This document shows, piece by piece, positions 7,561 to 16,002 of a stretch of 64,000 nucleotides of DNA. The notes below the pieces were generated by a model. It was not told where the DNA came from. It did not search any database and saw only the letters and a program-made list of their open reading frames with translations. The translations under genes were made by a program, and so were the position numbers. The stretch spans positions 124,001-188,000 of the forward strand of contig JAHBYU010000009.1 of NCBI GenBank assembly GCA_019635775.1, written 5' to 3'. Source of the DNA: Rhizobiaceae bacterium (lineage in GTDB: Bacteria; Pseudomonadota; Alphaproteobacteria; Rhizobiales; Rhizobiaceae). Position 1 is the stretch's first letter. Each line of letters opens with the position of its first letter.

Positions 7561-9681
7561 ATGGCAAAGAGCGCCATTCAGAAGATCACCCTCAATCAGG
7601 CTGAGAATATTCCATTCGACAAGCTCGACCTGTCGCAGAAGAACGTGCGCCAGATCGTGAACGGCGTCACGATCCCGGAGCTTGCCGACGACATCGGATA
7701 TCGCGGGCTGATCGAAAGCCTCAACGTGCGACCGAAGAAGGACGAGGACGGTGAGGAAACTGGCCGCTACGAGGTACCCGCCGGCGGTCGCCGGTTTAGG
7801 GCTCTGGAACTCCTCGTGCGCCAGAAGCGCATGGTGAAGACCCAACCGGTGCCTTGCGTGGTCAATCGCGCGGGGACCACGAGCATGGAGGATGACTCGC
7901 TCGCCGAGAACACCCACCGCGAGAACCTCCATCCGCTCGATCAGTTCCGGGCCTTCAAGGCGCTGAGCGACCAGGGCCGTGACGTCGAGGAGATCGCCGC
8001 GCGCTATTTCGTCTCGCCGAATGTCGTCAAGCAGCGGCTGAAGCTCGCCGCCGTCTCGCCGAAGCTGCTCGACCTTTACGAGCAGGATGAGATCAAGCTC
8101 GACCAGCTCCAGGCCTTCGCCGTGTCCAACGACCATGTCCGTCAGGAACAGGTCTGGGAGCGCATTTCCAGCAATGAGCACATGCAGGAACCCTTCTACA
8201 TCAGGCGCCAGCTAACGGAGACCACGGTTCGCGCCGATGATCGCCGTGCGGTCTATGTCGGCGCCGAGGCCTATCAGGCTGCCGGCGGGGTGATTCTGCG
8301 CGACCTGTTCGAGCAGGATTCCGGAGGCTGGTTTCAGGATGCGGCCCTTCTTGAGCAACTGGTCTTTGACAAGCTCAAGCTCGACGCCGAAACCGTCCGC
8401 GGCGACGGCTGGAAGTGGGTCGAGGCGGCGATCAGCTTCCCGTACGGCCATACCTCCGGCATGCGGCGGGTCTATGCCGAGCCGGCGGAGATGACCGACG
8501 AGGAGATCGCGCGCTACGACGCGGTGAAGGCCGAGTACGATGCTCTTGACGCCGAATATGCCGAAATGGAAGACGCCGACGAGGCCATCGAAGACAAGCT
8601 CGAGCAGCTCAGCGCCGAACTGAGCGTGTTCGACGATCGACCCAGCGTCTATCCTCCGGCGCTGAAGGCCATCGCCGGAGCATTCATCACGTTGGCCGCC
8701 AACGGCAAGCTCCAGATCGACGCCGGCTTCGTCCGCCCTGAAGACGAGCCGCAGGTCGAGTCGGACAATGAGGAAGAGGCCGACGGCGAGGAAACCGACG
8801 AGCAGCCTCAGGACGATGACGACGCGGGCTCCGTCGTCGTGAACGGCCGGCCGGTCAACGGCGCTTCCGAAACCGCCGACGAGGCCGAGGAGGAGGGCAT
8901 CAAGCCGTTGCCCGAGCGCCTTGTCTTCGACCTCACGGCACAGAAGACCCTCGCGCTGCGCAACGTGCTTGCGGGTGACGTGGATATCGCCTTCGTCGCA
9001 GTCCTGCACGCCCTCGTGCTGCAGGTGTTCTATCGCTTCGCCAAGGACAGCTGCCTCGAACTCACTCTGGTGAGCAACAACTTCGGCCAGGTCCAGGGTC
9101 TCGCCGAAACGCCCTGGGCGAAAGAGATCGCCGAACGTCACGAAGCCTGGGACAGGGATATGCCCGACAGTCCCGACCTCTGGAACTTCCTGCTCGGCCT
9201 CGACGAAGCAAGCCGCAAGGCGCTGTTCGCGCACTGCGCTTCGCTTTCTCTGAACGCCGTCGTCGAGCCATGGAACAGGCGTCCCGGCGCGCTCGCCCAT
9301 GCCGATGCGCTGGCCGCCACGCTTCAATTCGACATGGTTGAGGCCGGATGGTCGCCGACGGTGGACAACTATCTCGGCCGTGTGACCAAGGCCAGGATCG
9401 TCCAGGCGGTGCGGGAAGCTCGCGGCGAGGATTCCGCGCAGCTCATCGACCACATGAAGAAGGACCTCATGGCCCGCGAGGCCGCCCGCCTTCTGACGGA
9501 CTCCGGCTGGCTTCCGGAACCGCTCCGATTGGAGGTGGACGACATCGCGGCCGAAACGGTTGAGACCAGCTCCGGCGACATGTCGGACGAAGCTGCTCTC
9601 GCCGACGACAGCGCCGAACTTCCGGCCTTCCTCGCCGAGAGCGTCGACGACGAGCCTGAATCCCTGGCCGCCGCCGAATAG
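7561..9681 (+). CDS. ParB/Srx-domain nuclease-like protein
   Basis: A 706-residue ParB-like protein. The N-terminal 110 residues hold the ParB nucleotide-binding fold with PAGGRRFRALELL (GERRFRA-like motif) and ENTHRENLHPLDQFRAF (box II). A helix-turn-helix segment follows (DVEEIAARYFVSPNVVKQRL). The long C-terminal half contains an acidic linker (about 395-450) and a helical domain. It is far longer than chromosomal ParB and belongs to the ParB-like proteins of rhizobial conjugative elements, whose exact job is not settled. The ATG at 7561 has GGAG eight to nine bases upstream, so an in-frame ATG at 7546 is less likely. No ParA is adjacent. Confidence 0.8.
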   Translation: MAKSAIQKITLNQAENIPFDKLDLSQKNVRQIVNGVTIPELADDIGYRGLIESLNVRPKKDEDGEETGRYEVPAGGRRFRALELLVRQKRMVKTQPVPCVVNRAGTTSMEDDSLAENTHRENLHPLDQFRAFKALSDQGRDVEEIAARYFVSPNVVKQRLKLAAVSPKLLDLYEQDEIKLDQLQAFAVSNDHVRQEQVWERISSNEHMQEPFYIRRQLTETTVRADDRRAVYVGAEAYQAAGGVILRDLFEQDSGGWFQDAALLEQLVFDKLKLDAETVRGDGWKWVEAAISFPYGHTSGMRRVYAEPAEMTDEEIARYDAVKAEYDALDAEYAEMEDADEAIEDKLEQLSAELSVFDDRPSVYPPALKAIAGAFITLAANGKLQIDAGFVRPEDEPQVESDNEEEADGEETDEQPQDDDDAGSVVVNGRPVNGASETADEAEEEGIKPLPERLVFDLTAQKTLALRNVLAGDVDIAFVAVLHALVLQVFYRFAKDSCLELTLVSNNFGQVQGLAETPWAKEIAERHEAWDRDMPDSPDLWNFLLGLDEASRKALFAHCASLSLNAVVEPWNRRPGALAHADALAATLQFDMVEAGWSPTVDNYLGRVTKARIVQAVREARGEDSAQLIDHMKKDLMAREAARLLTDSGWLPEPLRLEVDDIAAETVETSSGDMSDEAALADDSAELPAFLAESVDDEPESLAAAE

Positions 9682-9705
9682 GCCGACTCTCTCCCATCGA
9701 TAGAC

Positions 9706-9731
9706 AAGGCCCGGCAATGATGCCGGGCCTT
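9706..9731 (+). terminator. Terminator after parB-like gene
   Basis: A perfect 11-bp stem (AAGGCCCGGCA with TGCCGGGCCTT) around an ATGA loop, followed by TCC. It is one of several GCCCGGC/GCCGGGC hairpins used as gene-group ends in this window. Confidence 0.65.
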
Positions 9732-9780
9732 TCCTGTTGCCACCAAACGCCGCCCACGGCGTGCAACCAAGGACAGGTTC

Positions 9781-10347
9781 ATGATCCCAAGACCCTTAAA
9801 CACCGCGCCGCTCCTGGAGGGCGCCGACGATGACTGCGAAACCAGCACATGGCTTACCGGCACGGTCCGGACGATCCCTGCGACCCGCGTTTACGACCTC
9901 CCGATCGGAACCCTGATCCGGTTCAGCGACCACATTCCCGAGCCGCCTGCCGATCGGCAGGGCGACCTCGCTGTTTGGCGGCTCTTCAACGGCATCGGAC
10001 GGCTTGCCCGAAAAGATCCGCCGCCGCATTGCTCGCCTCTCGCGCACCCTGCGAGCATCACGATCCGAACAGCCGATTTCGGCGAGCACGGCGCGGCCGG
10101 GTTCACCTACGCGCTTGGCGAACCATCCACTGCGGCCATGCGCTTCGAAGTCCTCGAACTGCCACCGATCGGCTCGGTTCGCATCCTTGCTCGGGATGGA
10201 GACAACGCGGAGCTGTTGCATCTCGCCGAGGATGAGCGCGCCGCTATCGCGTGGCTCGCCCGGCACCCCGTCCCAATTGCGATCTTCAATCCCGTCACGG
10301 CCGATGAGATTGCCGCGCTGTCGGTCGAAGGCGGATGGTCGCGATGA
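9781..10347 (+). CDS. Hypothetical protein
   Basis: A 188-residue soluble protein that I do not recognise; no motif, signal or membrane segment stands out. The stop overlaps the next start (ATGA at 10344), so it is coupled to the following small gene. It begins a gene group after the parB terminator. Confidence 0.6.
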   Translation: MIPRPLNTAPLLEGADDDCETSTWLTGTVRTIPATRVYDLPIGTLIRFSDHIPEPPADRQGDLAVWRLFNGIGRLARKDPPPHCSPLAHPASITIRTADFGEHGAAGFTYALGEPSTAAMRFEVLELPPIGSVRILARDGDNAELLHLAEDERAAIAWLARHPVPIAIFNPVTADEIAALSVEGGWSR

Positions 10348-10526
10348 TCAATCAGACCCAATCCGAAGTCGAAAACATCGCGGGCAACGCAGGCTGGGAC
10401 AGTTTTACGCTGCTCCTCCTGATCAGCCGCTGGCTCGACGCGAACCACCTCTCCGACGGCCTGATCGCCCATCTCCGCGATCTCGCCGCCGACGAGGAGA
10501 ATTTCGACCTCCCAAGCGGCGATTGA
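10344..10526 (+). CDS. Small hypothetical protein
   Basis: A 60-residue acidic helical protein (DANHLSDGLIAHLRDLAADE). The ATG at 10344 overlaps the previous stop; an in-frame ATG three codons upstream at 10335 is the alternative. Function unknown. Confidence 0.55.
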   Translation: MINQTQSEVENIAGNAGWDSFTLLLLISRWLDANHLSDGLIAHLRDLAADEENFDLPSGD

Positions 10527-10601
10527 GCCGCGTCATCCCTTCAACCGCGCGGTCCGGCTCCGAGAGGAGTTCGGGCCGCTGCCATTTTGAGGAGCAAGCA
10601 A

Positions 10602-10994
10602 ATGTTCGACTGGAACAAATCCTGTTCATATGACGATGCGCAGAAGCGCCGTTTCCACGCCACCGCCCGCTCCCGCCTGAAGAAACTGGCGGCTGAACTC
10701 CATCTCCCGAGCGGATCCTACGACATCAGATCGAACAAAGCGGGCATCGCTGTCAGCGGTGAAGTCACCCTGCATCACGACGGCGCCTATATCCAAGTGG
10801 GCCAGTTCGCCCTGACCTCTCATCACGGGATCCTGATCCGCACCTGCAAGGGTCGCAGAGATTATACCGGCGGCCGCAACCATTTCCTCGACCTGGACAA
10901 GCTCGACGATATCCCCGCGCTCGCCGCCGCTGTCCATGCCATCACCGGCGTCGGCCAGGTCGGCCAGTCCGAGCCCAGCGTTCGCGCCGCCTGA
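10602..10994 (+). CDS. Hypothetical protein
   Basis: A 130-residue protein starting MFDWNKSCSYDDAQKRRFH. GAGGAG lies eight bases before the ATG at 10602, which favours it over the in-frame ATG at 10587. The sequence looks like a small alpha/beta single-domain protein repeated in rhizobial elements, but the function is unknown. Confidence 0.65.
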   Translation: MFDWNKSCSYDDAQKRRFHATARSRLKKLAAELHLPSGSYDIRSNKAGIAVSGEVTLHHDGAYIQVGQFALTSHHGILIRTCKGRRDYTGGRNHFLDLDKLDDIPALAAAVHAITGVGQVGQSEPSVRAA

Positions 10995-11082
10995 ACCGCT
11001 GTCCAGCGCCGCGCCGGACGCACCGGTGCGGCGACCTTGATCAAAACCATCCACCAGATCGCCGACATGAAAGGAAATCATC

Positions 11083-11345
11083 ATGGCCAATCACAAAAGC
11101 GGCCCATCCTCACTTGAAGACGCCCGCCGCGCCATGGGCTCGCCCGATCCAAACCTGCCTTTTGCCGATCCAGAACGCGAGGCGAGCGCTCGACTGTTCG
11201 CCCTGGCGCCGGCGATGTTGCAATCGCTGAAAGGCGTCGTCCGCATTCTCGTTGCCGTAGCTACACGGTCGGCCTTGCAGGTTCACAGCTTACGCGCCTC
11301 ACGGAAGCACAGGCACTTATCGCCAGCGCGGAGGGCAGACAATGA
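11083..11345 (+). pseudogene. Small conserved protein, frame disrupted
   Basis: The first 55 or so codons (SLEDARRAMGSPDPNLPFAD and on to LKGVVRILV) read in one frame from the ATG at 11083. The end (YTVGLAGSQLTRLTEAQALI then ASAEGRQ and TGA at 11343-11345) reads in another and overlaps the next start by ATGA. The span is 263 bases, not a multiple of three. The switch lies at about 11240-11262. The coupled stop suggests the intact ancestor was the first gene of the HerA-like operon. Function unknown. Confidence 0.55.
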
Positions 11346-12634
11346 GCTTCGGCGCCACCACCCTCACCGAGCGGGATATGTCTCGCCTAGCCCCGATCGA
11401 GCAAAAGCTGGCCAAGGCCCTTGCCGCAGAACGCGGCAGGCCCTCGCCTGCGGGGAAGCCCACAATCTCCGTAGAGGATTGCATCGGCATCGATCTGGGC
11501 GTTGCCGACCCTGGCGGCACAATACGTCTCGATCTCGAAAAACTGCTCGACGGACGTCTTCTCGTGCAGGGCACGTCGGGCGCCGGCAAGAGCTGGACCC
11601 TGCGGCGCATCCTCGAGCGGACGCACGGGCTCGTGCAACAGATCGTCATCGATCCTGAAGGCGAGTTCGTGTCGCTCGCACGGCATTTCGATTATCCCGT
11701 CGTCGACGGCTCCCGCCTCGATACCGCGGCACTCGCCACCGCCGCGGCCCGTGCGCGTGAGCATCGCCTGTCGGTACTTCTCGACCTGTCGCAGATCGAC
11801 CGCGAAGCGCAGATGCAGGGCGTGACCGCTTTCGTCGGCGCGCTCATCGCCGCTCCCCGCGAGCACTGGCATCCCGCTTTGATCGCCATCGACGAGGCGC
11901 ACATCTTCGCGCCGTTCGGCGGCGCCGGACTGGCGGCGACATCGGTTCGACAGGCGGCGACCCACACGCTCACCGATCTGATGAGCCGCGGCCGCAAACG
12001 CGGCCTTGCCGGCGTGCTCGCGACCCAGCGTATCGCGCGCCTGGCGAAGTCGGTGTCGTCCGAGGCGTTGAACTTCCTGATCGGCCTCAACACACTCGAC
12101 ATCGACATCCGCCGTGCGGCCGAAACAATCGGCTGGGATGCGAGCAAGGCTTTCGATCGCCTGCCGGTCCTTCAACCCGGAGACTTCGTCGCTTCGGGCC
12201 CGGCCTTCTCAATGGCGCCGGCAACGCTCCGGGTCGGTCCGGTCCAAACCCGGCATATCGGCGCGCGTCCCGAAATGATCGCGCCGGCGGCGATCAGTGC
12301 GGCGGAGGCCGCATCCCTGCTCGATCTTGACGCGTTGCAGGCGACCTCTCACGCCGATGAGGAGGTCAGGTCGGAGCAAAGCATTCCTGTCGGGATGAGG
12401 GCAGTGCGATCCTTCATCCGCGAACCGGCATTCGCGGATGCCGGGAGGGTTCTGGAGGTGCTGACGCCGCTATCGCCACAGGGCGCCGCGGTGTCCGATC
12501 TCGCCGACTATCTGTCGATCGACGCGGCGCGCGTGGCAGCAGCCCTCTCGCTGCTCGACACCTATGGCGCGGTCGACATCGACGAGGTCAACGGGGGCCA
12601 CGCCGTTCGCCTGGCAAAAGGATTGACGCTATGA
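11342..12634 (+). CDS. HerA-like (DUF87) ATPase
   Basis: A 430-residue ATPase of the HerA/FtsK superfamily. Walker A GTSGAGKS lies at about 77-84, Walker B LIAIDEAHIF near 180-189, and a conserved LATQRIARLAKSV segment near 226-238 resembles the sensor/arginine region. The family forms hexameric DNA translocases; in archaea HerA works with the nuclease NurA, but no nuclease partner is adjacent here. It overlaps the upstream fragment and the downstream gene by four bases each, so it sits in one operon with a DNA-binding protein. A role in moving or processing element DNA is an inference. Confidence 0.8.
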   Translation: MSFGATTLTERDMSRLAPIEQKLAKALAAERGRPSPAGKPTISVEDCIGIDLGVADPGGTIRLDLEKLLDGRLLVQGTSGAGKSWTLRRILERTHGLVQQIVIDPEGEFVSLARHFDYPVVDGSRLDTAALATAAARAREHRLSVLLDLSQIDREAQMQGVTAFVGALIAAPREHWHPALIAIDEAHIFAPFGGAGLAATSVRQAATHTLTDLMSRGRKRGLAGVLATQRIARLAKSVSSEALNFLIGLNTLDIDIRRAAETIGWDASKAFDRLPVLQPGDFVASGPAFSMAPATLRVGPVQTRHIGARPEMIAPAAISAAEAASLLDLDALQATSHADEEVRSEQSIPVGMRAVRSFIREPAFADAGRVLEVLTPLSPQGAAVSDLADYLSIDAARVAAALSLLDTYGAVDIDEVNGGHAVRLAKGLTL

Positions 12635-13464
12635 GCCTCAATCCCGTTTCCTTCGCCAAGCCGCTCGTTCGCGAGCCCCGTCTTTCCGCGCCCTATGTGC
12701 CCGGAAAGCGCGACAAGCGTTTCTGGACCAAGGCCGAATGCGACATCGTCCGGCGATATTTCCCGCAGGGCGGAGCCGCCGCCTGCCTGCTCCGGCTCCC
12801 CGAGCACCGCACGCCGCAAGGCCTGTACTGCCAGGCGAAGAAGCTCGGAGTGAAGATCCAGAGCGCGCCGGCTGAACGGCAACGACACCGCGCCACGCCG
12901 GAACTCGACGAACAGATTCGTGAGGACTGGCGCCAGATGGATGCTGGCCGCAAGGGCGCCGTCGCCGAACTCGCGGACCGCCTCGCCATTCCCCGCTGGT
13001 GGCTCACCAAGCGCATGACCGTTCTCGGATTGACCATCCGCCACAAGAAGGAGCCGCGCTGGACGGCGGCCGAGGATGCGCTTATGCGCGACGTTCCCCT
13101 TCATCGTCCCGATCTGGCGGCAAAGATCTTCCGTGAACACGGGTTCCGGCGCTCGCCCACCGCCATCATCGTCAGGGCGAAACGGCTCGATCTCTCGCGC
13201 CGGGCAAGCAGGCCCGAGCTTTCCGCCACGAAAGCGGCGGCGATCCTCGGAGTCGACGCCAAATATGTCACCGGTCGCATCCTCACTGGGGAGTTGCCGG
13301 CCCGCAAGCGTGACGACCGGCGGCTTGCCCAGCAGGGCGGCAGCTCATGGGACATAGAACCTGCCGATCTGCGCCGATGGATCATCGACAACATCGACGT
13401 CGTCGATCTGCGCAAGGTCGACAAGGTCCCCTTCATTGCACTGATCTCGGAAGAACCATCATGA
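12631..13464 (+). CDS. Myb/SANT-like DNA-binding protein
   Basis: A 277-residue basic protein. Two segments beginning FWTKAECDIVRRYFPQGG (about 31-48) and RWTAAEDALMRD (about 147-158) look like Myb/SANT or GcrA-type DNA-binding repeats. A later LSATKAAAILGVDAKYVTGR (about 200-219) resembles an excisionase-type helix-turn-helix. It is coupled by ATGA to the HerA-like ATPase and to the next small gene, so it may target the ATPase to DNA. That link is inferred from position only. Confidence 0.65.
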   Translation: MSLNPVSFAKPLVREPRLSAPYVPGKRDKRFWTKAECDIVRRYFPQGGAAACLLRLPEHRTPQGLYCQAKKLGVKIQSAPAERQRHRATPELDEQIREDWRQMDAGRKGAVAELADRLAIPRWWLTKRMTVLGLTIRHKKEPRWTAAEDALMRDVPLHRPDLAAKIFREHGFRRSPTAIIVRAKRLDLSRRASRPELSATKAAAILGVDAKYVTGRILTGELPARKRDDRRLAQQGGSSWDIEPADLRRWIIDNIDVVDLRKVDKVPFIALISEEPS

Positions 13465-13676
13465 GATACGCCATCAAGGTCCGCATGAGCGGTAAAAAGC
13501 AATGGGGATTTCTGACGCCGAAAGGCGGCGTCACGCATCTCAGAATCCACGCTGCGCGCTGGGCGACGAGGGAGCCTTGCGAAAAGCTTGTCGCCGACAA
13601 TGCGCCGGACAATCCGGATTGGGAGTTCAAAATCGTCGACATGGATAAAGGCGCCGGCAAGACGTCACGAGCTTAG
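13461..13676 (+). CDS. Small hypothetical protein
   Basis: A 71-residue basic protein (MRYAIKVRMSGKKQWGFLT at the N-terminus). The start overlaps the previous stop by ATGA. The sequence suggests a small beta-rich domain; function unknown. A hairpin terminator follows at 13791. Confidence 0.6.
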   Translation: MRYAIKVRMSGKKQWGFLTPKGGVTHLRIHAARWATREPCEKLVADNAPDNPDWEFKIVDMDKGAGKTSRA

Positions 13677-13790
13677 TGAACCCGCGCTGTTCGGCCCGGC
13701 TGGGCGAGAACGGCCAAAGTCCCCGGGAATAATCGGAGCCACGGCGCGGTTCACGCACCTCCGATCGACCATCCACCTCCCGCCCACGAA

Positions 13791-13813
13791 AAGCCGGCCA
13801 TCGCGCCGGGCTT
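13791..13813 (+). terminator. Hairpin terminator
   Basis: AAGCCGGC (13791-13798) pairs with GCCGGGCTT (13805-13813, one bulged G) and is followed by TCGCGTTTC. It lies between the gene ending at 13676 and the next unit at 13849. Confidence 0.45.
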
Positions 13814-13848
13814 TCGCGTTTCCAACCCCAACGTCCGAAAGGATCGTC

Positions 13849-14100
13849 ATGCCTGTCTATCGGCTTGGCTCAAACGAGCTCGTCCACGCACCCGGCGTCA
13901 TCGCCTGGGCAATCAACGGCTACGCGTTCAAACGTGATCGCGCCGCCCTGCGCCGCGTCATCGTCGACGGCTGGCCAGGCGTTCCGGCCGCGGCCGCGCG
14001 TCAACTTCTTTCCGGTTCCGTTCCCTACACGGTGGATGGCGACACTGTCGTATTCAGCGTCGGTGAGGGATCGAAGCAGCCGGCGAGGAACCGGCCATGA
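13849..14100 (+). CDS. Small hypothetical protein
   Basis: An 83-residue protein starting MPVYRLGSNELVHAPGVIAW, preceded by GAAAGGATCGTC. It is coupled to the next gene by an ATGA overlap at 14097. No family recognised. Confidence 0.6.
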   Translation: MPVYRLGSNELVHAPGVIAWAINGYAFKRDRAALRRVIVDGWPGVPAAAARQLLSGSVPYTVDGDTVVFSVGEGSKQPARNRP

Positions 14101-14861
14101 AAAAATATGTCGTCAAGCTCCGCTTCTGGCTGCGCGCCTATGACAGCACGGTAATCTCCGCCGCCACGGACGCCGAGGCTTTCCACCTCGCCAAGGCGGC
14201 GGCATGCCACATGATGTACTGGCATGGGCACCCCGAAGAGATCGACATGGAGGAGCGCCACGAAGGTCTCCTTTCCTATGTCGACACCGTTGATGGCGCG
14301 CGTGAGGAGCTGGCGGAAGGCATCGTATTCGATGGTGACCGACCCCTCCATCCCGAAGCGTGGCAACTGGTCCGGAAGCTTGCAGTGCTCGATCCCGACG
14401 TCGACGCAGGACAGGCGAAGGAGCTGTTGCGGACCCTGATCGCCGATGCGCGCGCCGTCCCGACGGACGCCGCTGCATTCCCATCGGATCGTCCTGGCCA
14501 GTCCAGATCCTGGTCTGTCGATCAGCTCTACGCGTATCAAGGCAGGCCGGAAGGGTTCAGGGTCGATGTCGTCGACGAAGCCGGCATTGTCCATATGCTC
14601 GATCCTCGCTTCGACCTTCGCAATCACAGCCCCACGGGCTTTTCGTGGGGCTATTTCGGCTCAGGGCCGGCCCAGCTCGCCCTCGCGATTCTCTGCCATG
14701 CGCTGCACAGCGATGAACGCGCGGAAGACCTTTATCAGGACTTCAAGGACGCTGTCGTCTCGCGGTTCGACCGGAACCAGCCCTGGCGCCTGACCACCGA
14801 CGACGTGCTCAACTGGGTGCTGAAGCATCCAAGCGTCACCCGGTCCGCCTGCGACGTCTGA
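14097..14861 (+). CDS. DUF6166-domain protein
   Basis: A 254-residue protein. The C-terminal 110 residues match DUF6166: GYFGSGPAQLALAILCHAL (about 182-200), then YQDFKDAVVSRF and WRLTTDDVLNWV. The N-terminal half is unassigned. DUF6166 proteins are frequent on mobile elements with no known function. The gene overlaps the preceding one by ATGA. Confidence 0.65.
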   Translation: MKKYVVKLRFWLRAYDSTVISAATDAEAFHLAKAAACHMMYWHGHPEEIDMEERHEGLLSYVDTVDGAREELAEGIVFDGDRPLHPEAWQLVRKLAVLDPDVDAGQAKELLRTLIADARAVPTDAAAFPSDRPGQSRSWSVDQLYAYQGRPEGFRVDVVDEAGIVHMLDPRFDLRNHSPTGFSWGYFGSGPAQLALAILCHALHSDERAEDLYQDFKDAVVSRFDRNQPWRLTTDDVLNWVLKHPSVTRSACDV

Positions 14862-14924
14862 CGCGGCCGATCCTACGAATACCCACCCAATCCGACGGCG
14901 CAGGCGATCGCCCGCGATCGCTCC

Positions 14925-15167
14925 ATGCGCCGGCCCATTCCCACCATCCTGAAAGGAGACACAACCCATGACCCGGACCACGAACGTAGCGATTTCGTCC
15001 CCGAGCGCGACATGATCCCCGCCGCGCTGCGCCTTTACCAGAAGGTCCACGACCAGACCGGCGGCGATCTGCCGAACAACATCCTCGACATCGCGACCAA
15101 CAGCGATGCTCACGAGGCGATCGATCTGGAAGCCATCGATGCCCTTTGCGAAAGGATCAACGTGTGA
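14925..15167 (+). CDS. Small hypothetical protein, start uncertain
   Basis: The conserved-looking part begins near 15012 (MIPAALRLYQKVHDQTGGDL) and ends at 15167. The frame is open back to an ATG at 14925. The only good ribosome-binding site (AAAGGAG at 14952-14958) precedes an ATG at 14968 that lies in another frame and stops after 15 codons. This suggests a small indel just after that start. The true product is probably about 65 residues; function unknown. The stop overlaps the next start (TGATG). Confidence 0.5.
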   Translation: MRRPIPTILKGDTTHDPDHERSDFVPERDMIPAALRLYQKVHDQTGGDLPNNILDIATNSDAHEAIDLEAIDALCERINV

Positions 15168-15391
15168 TGATCGAGATCACCATCTTCCCCATGACGAACA
15201 AGCCCGATGGCAGCGCCGAGCTCTGCGAGCCCCGTGTCGATCCGGATTCCTATGACGTCCTCGTCCAGGACGACGACGGCGAGGTCCTCGCTGAAACCGA
15301 TGACCTGCCAAGCTACGAGGACGCGGTAGCCGCAGTGGAAAAATACCTGCTCGAGTACCCCGGAGCCGACGTCAACTACGGTGACTTCTAA
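15167..15391 (+). CDS. Small acidic hypothetical protein
   Basis: A 74-residue acidic protein (MIEITIFPMTNKPDGSAELC at the N-terminus). The ATG at 15167 directly follows the upstream stop (TGATG), so it is translationally coupled. No motif recognised. Confidence 0.6.
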   Translation: MIEITIFPMTNKPDGSAELCEPRVDPDSYDVLVQDDDGEVLAETDDLPSYEDAVAAVEKYLLEYPGADVNYGDF

Positions 15392-15476
15392 CAGTCGCCC
15401 CACACGTTCGACAATCCGTCGCTCCAGGCGCACGCCATCGAACGTCTTCCATCCGAACAATTTGCAGGAGGCCGGT

Positions 15477-15806
15477 ATGAGCCCCACGGAGATACGCAGC
15501 AACGGCACCAGAACGCTCGGCGACACGCCGGACAGCATCGAAACGCTACTTGATGTCCTTGCACATCATCCACTGAACCGGATGTTCGAGAGGGTCTTCA
15601 TCGAGAATCTCGGAAACGGCAGCTGGCGGTTCCACGGCAATTTCCTGACGGTGTCGCATGTGTTCGATATCCGCAGCGATGATCCCGAAACCGTGAGGCT
15701 TCTCACCAGAGCAATCAACGCGAACCGGCGAATGCCCGGCTTTCGATCCCAGCCCAGCGCCGCCAAGCAGTGGCGCGCGATCCGCCAGATGCGCGGGTTC
15801 AAATAA
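15477..15806 (+). CDS. Hypothetical protein
   Basis: A 109-residue protein beginning MSPTEIRSNGTRTLG after a clear AGGAGG site. The central LGNGSWRFHGNFLTVSHVFD suggests a small beta-rich domain. Function unknown. A GA-rich leader starts 27 bases after its stop. Confidence 0.62.
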   Translation: MSPTEIRSNGTRTLGDTPDSIETLLDVLAHHPLNRMFERVFIENLGNGSWRFHGNFLTVSHVFDIRSDDPETVRLLTRAINANRRMPGFRSQPSAAKQWRAIRQMRGFK

Positions 15807-15832
15807 GGCGATGGCACGCTTCGTTGCGACCC

Positions 15833-16002
15833 ACGAGGCAGAGGCGGGCCGTGGGAGGAGGGGGCTGCGGGAGTCCGAGAAAGGGTTCCTCGCGGCCGCC
15901 CGGCACGGCACCCGAACGTGCTGACGCCGATCCGCGATCAATCATCCAACCCGCACCCCGCGCCAACGGTCAGCCGGGTTCAACCACATCAGGAGATCCT
16001 CC
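15833..16002 (+). promoter_or_regulatory. GA-rich leader of the GHKL ATPase gene
   Basis: GCGACCCACGAGGCAGAGGC begins a purine-rich segment that is nearly repeated at 23770 before another gene (both contain GAGGCAGAGGCGGGCCG). A loosely paired GA-loop hairpin follows. The ATPase ATG at 16003 is preceded by AGGAGAT. Confidence 0.45.

Noticed and set aside
7561-9681. Reading the ParB-like protein plus the ParA at 38613 as one partition locus
   Set aside because: They lie 29 kb apart, and the ParA is coupled to a ribbon-helix-helix protein beside oriT, which fits a VirC1/VirC2 or ParFG pair.
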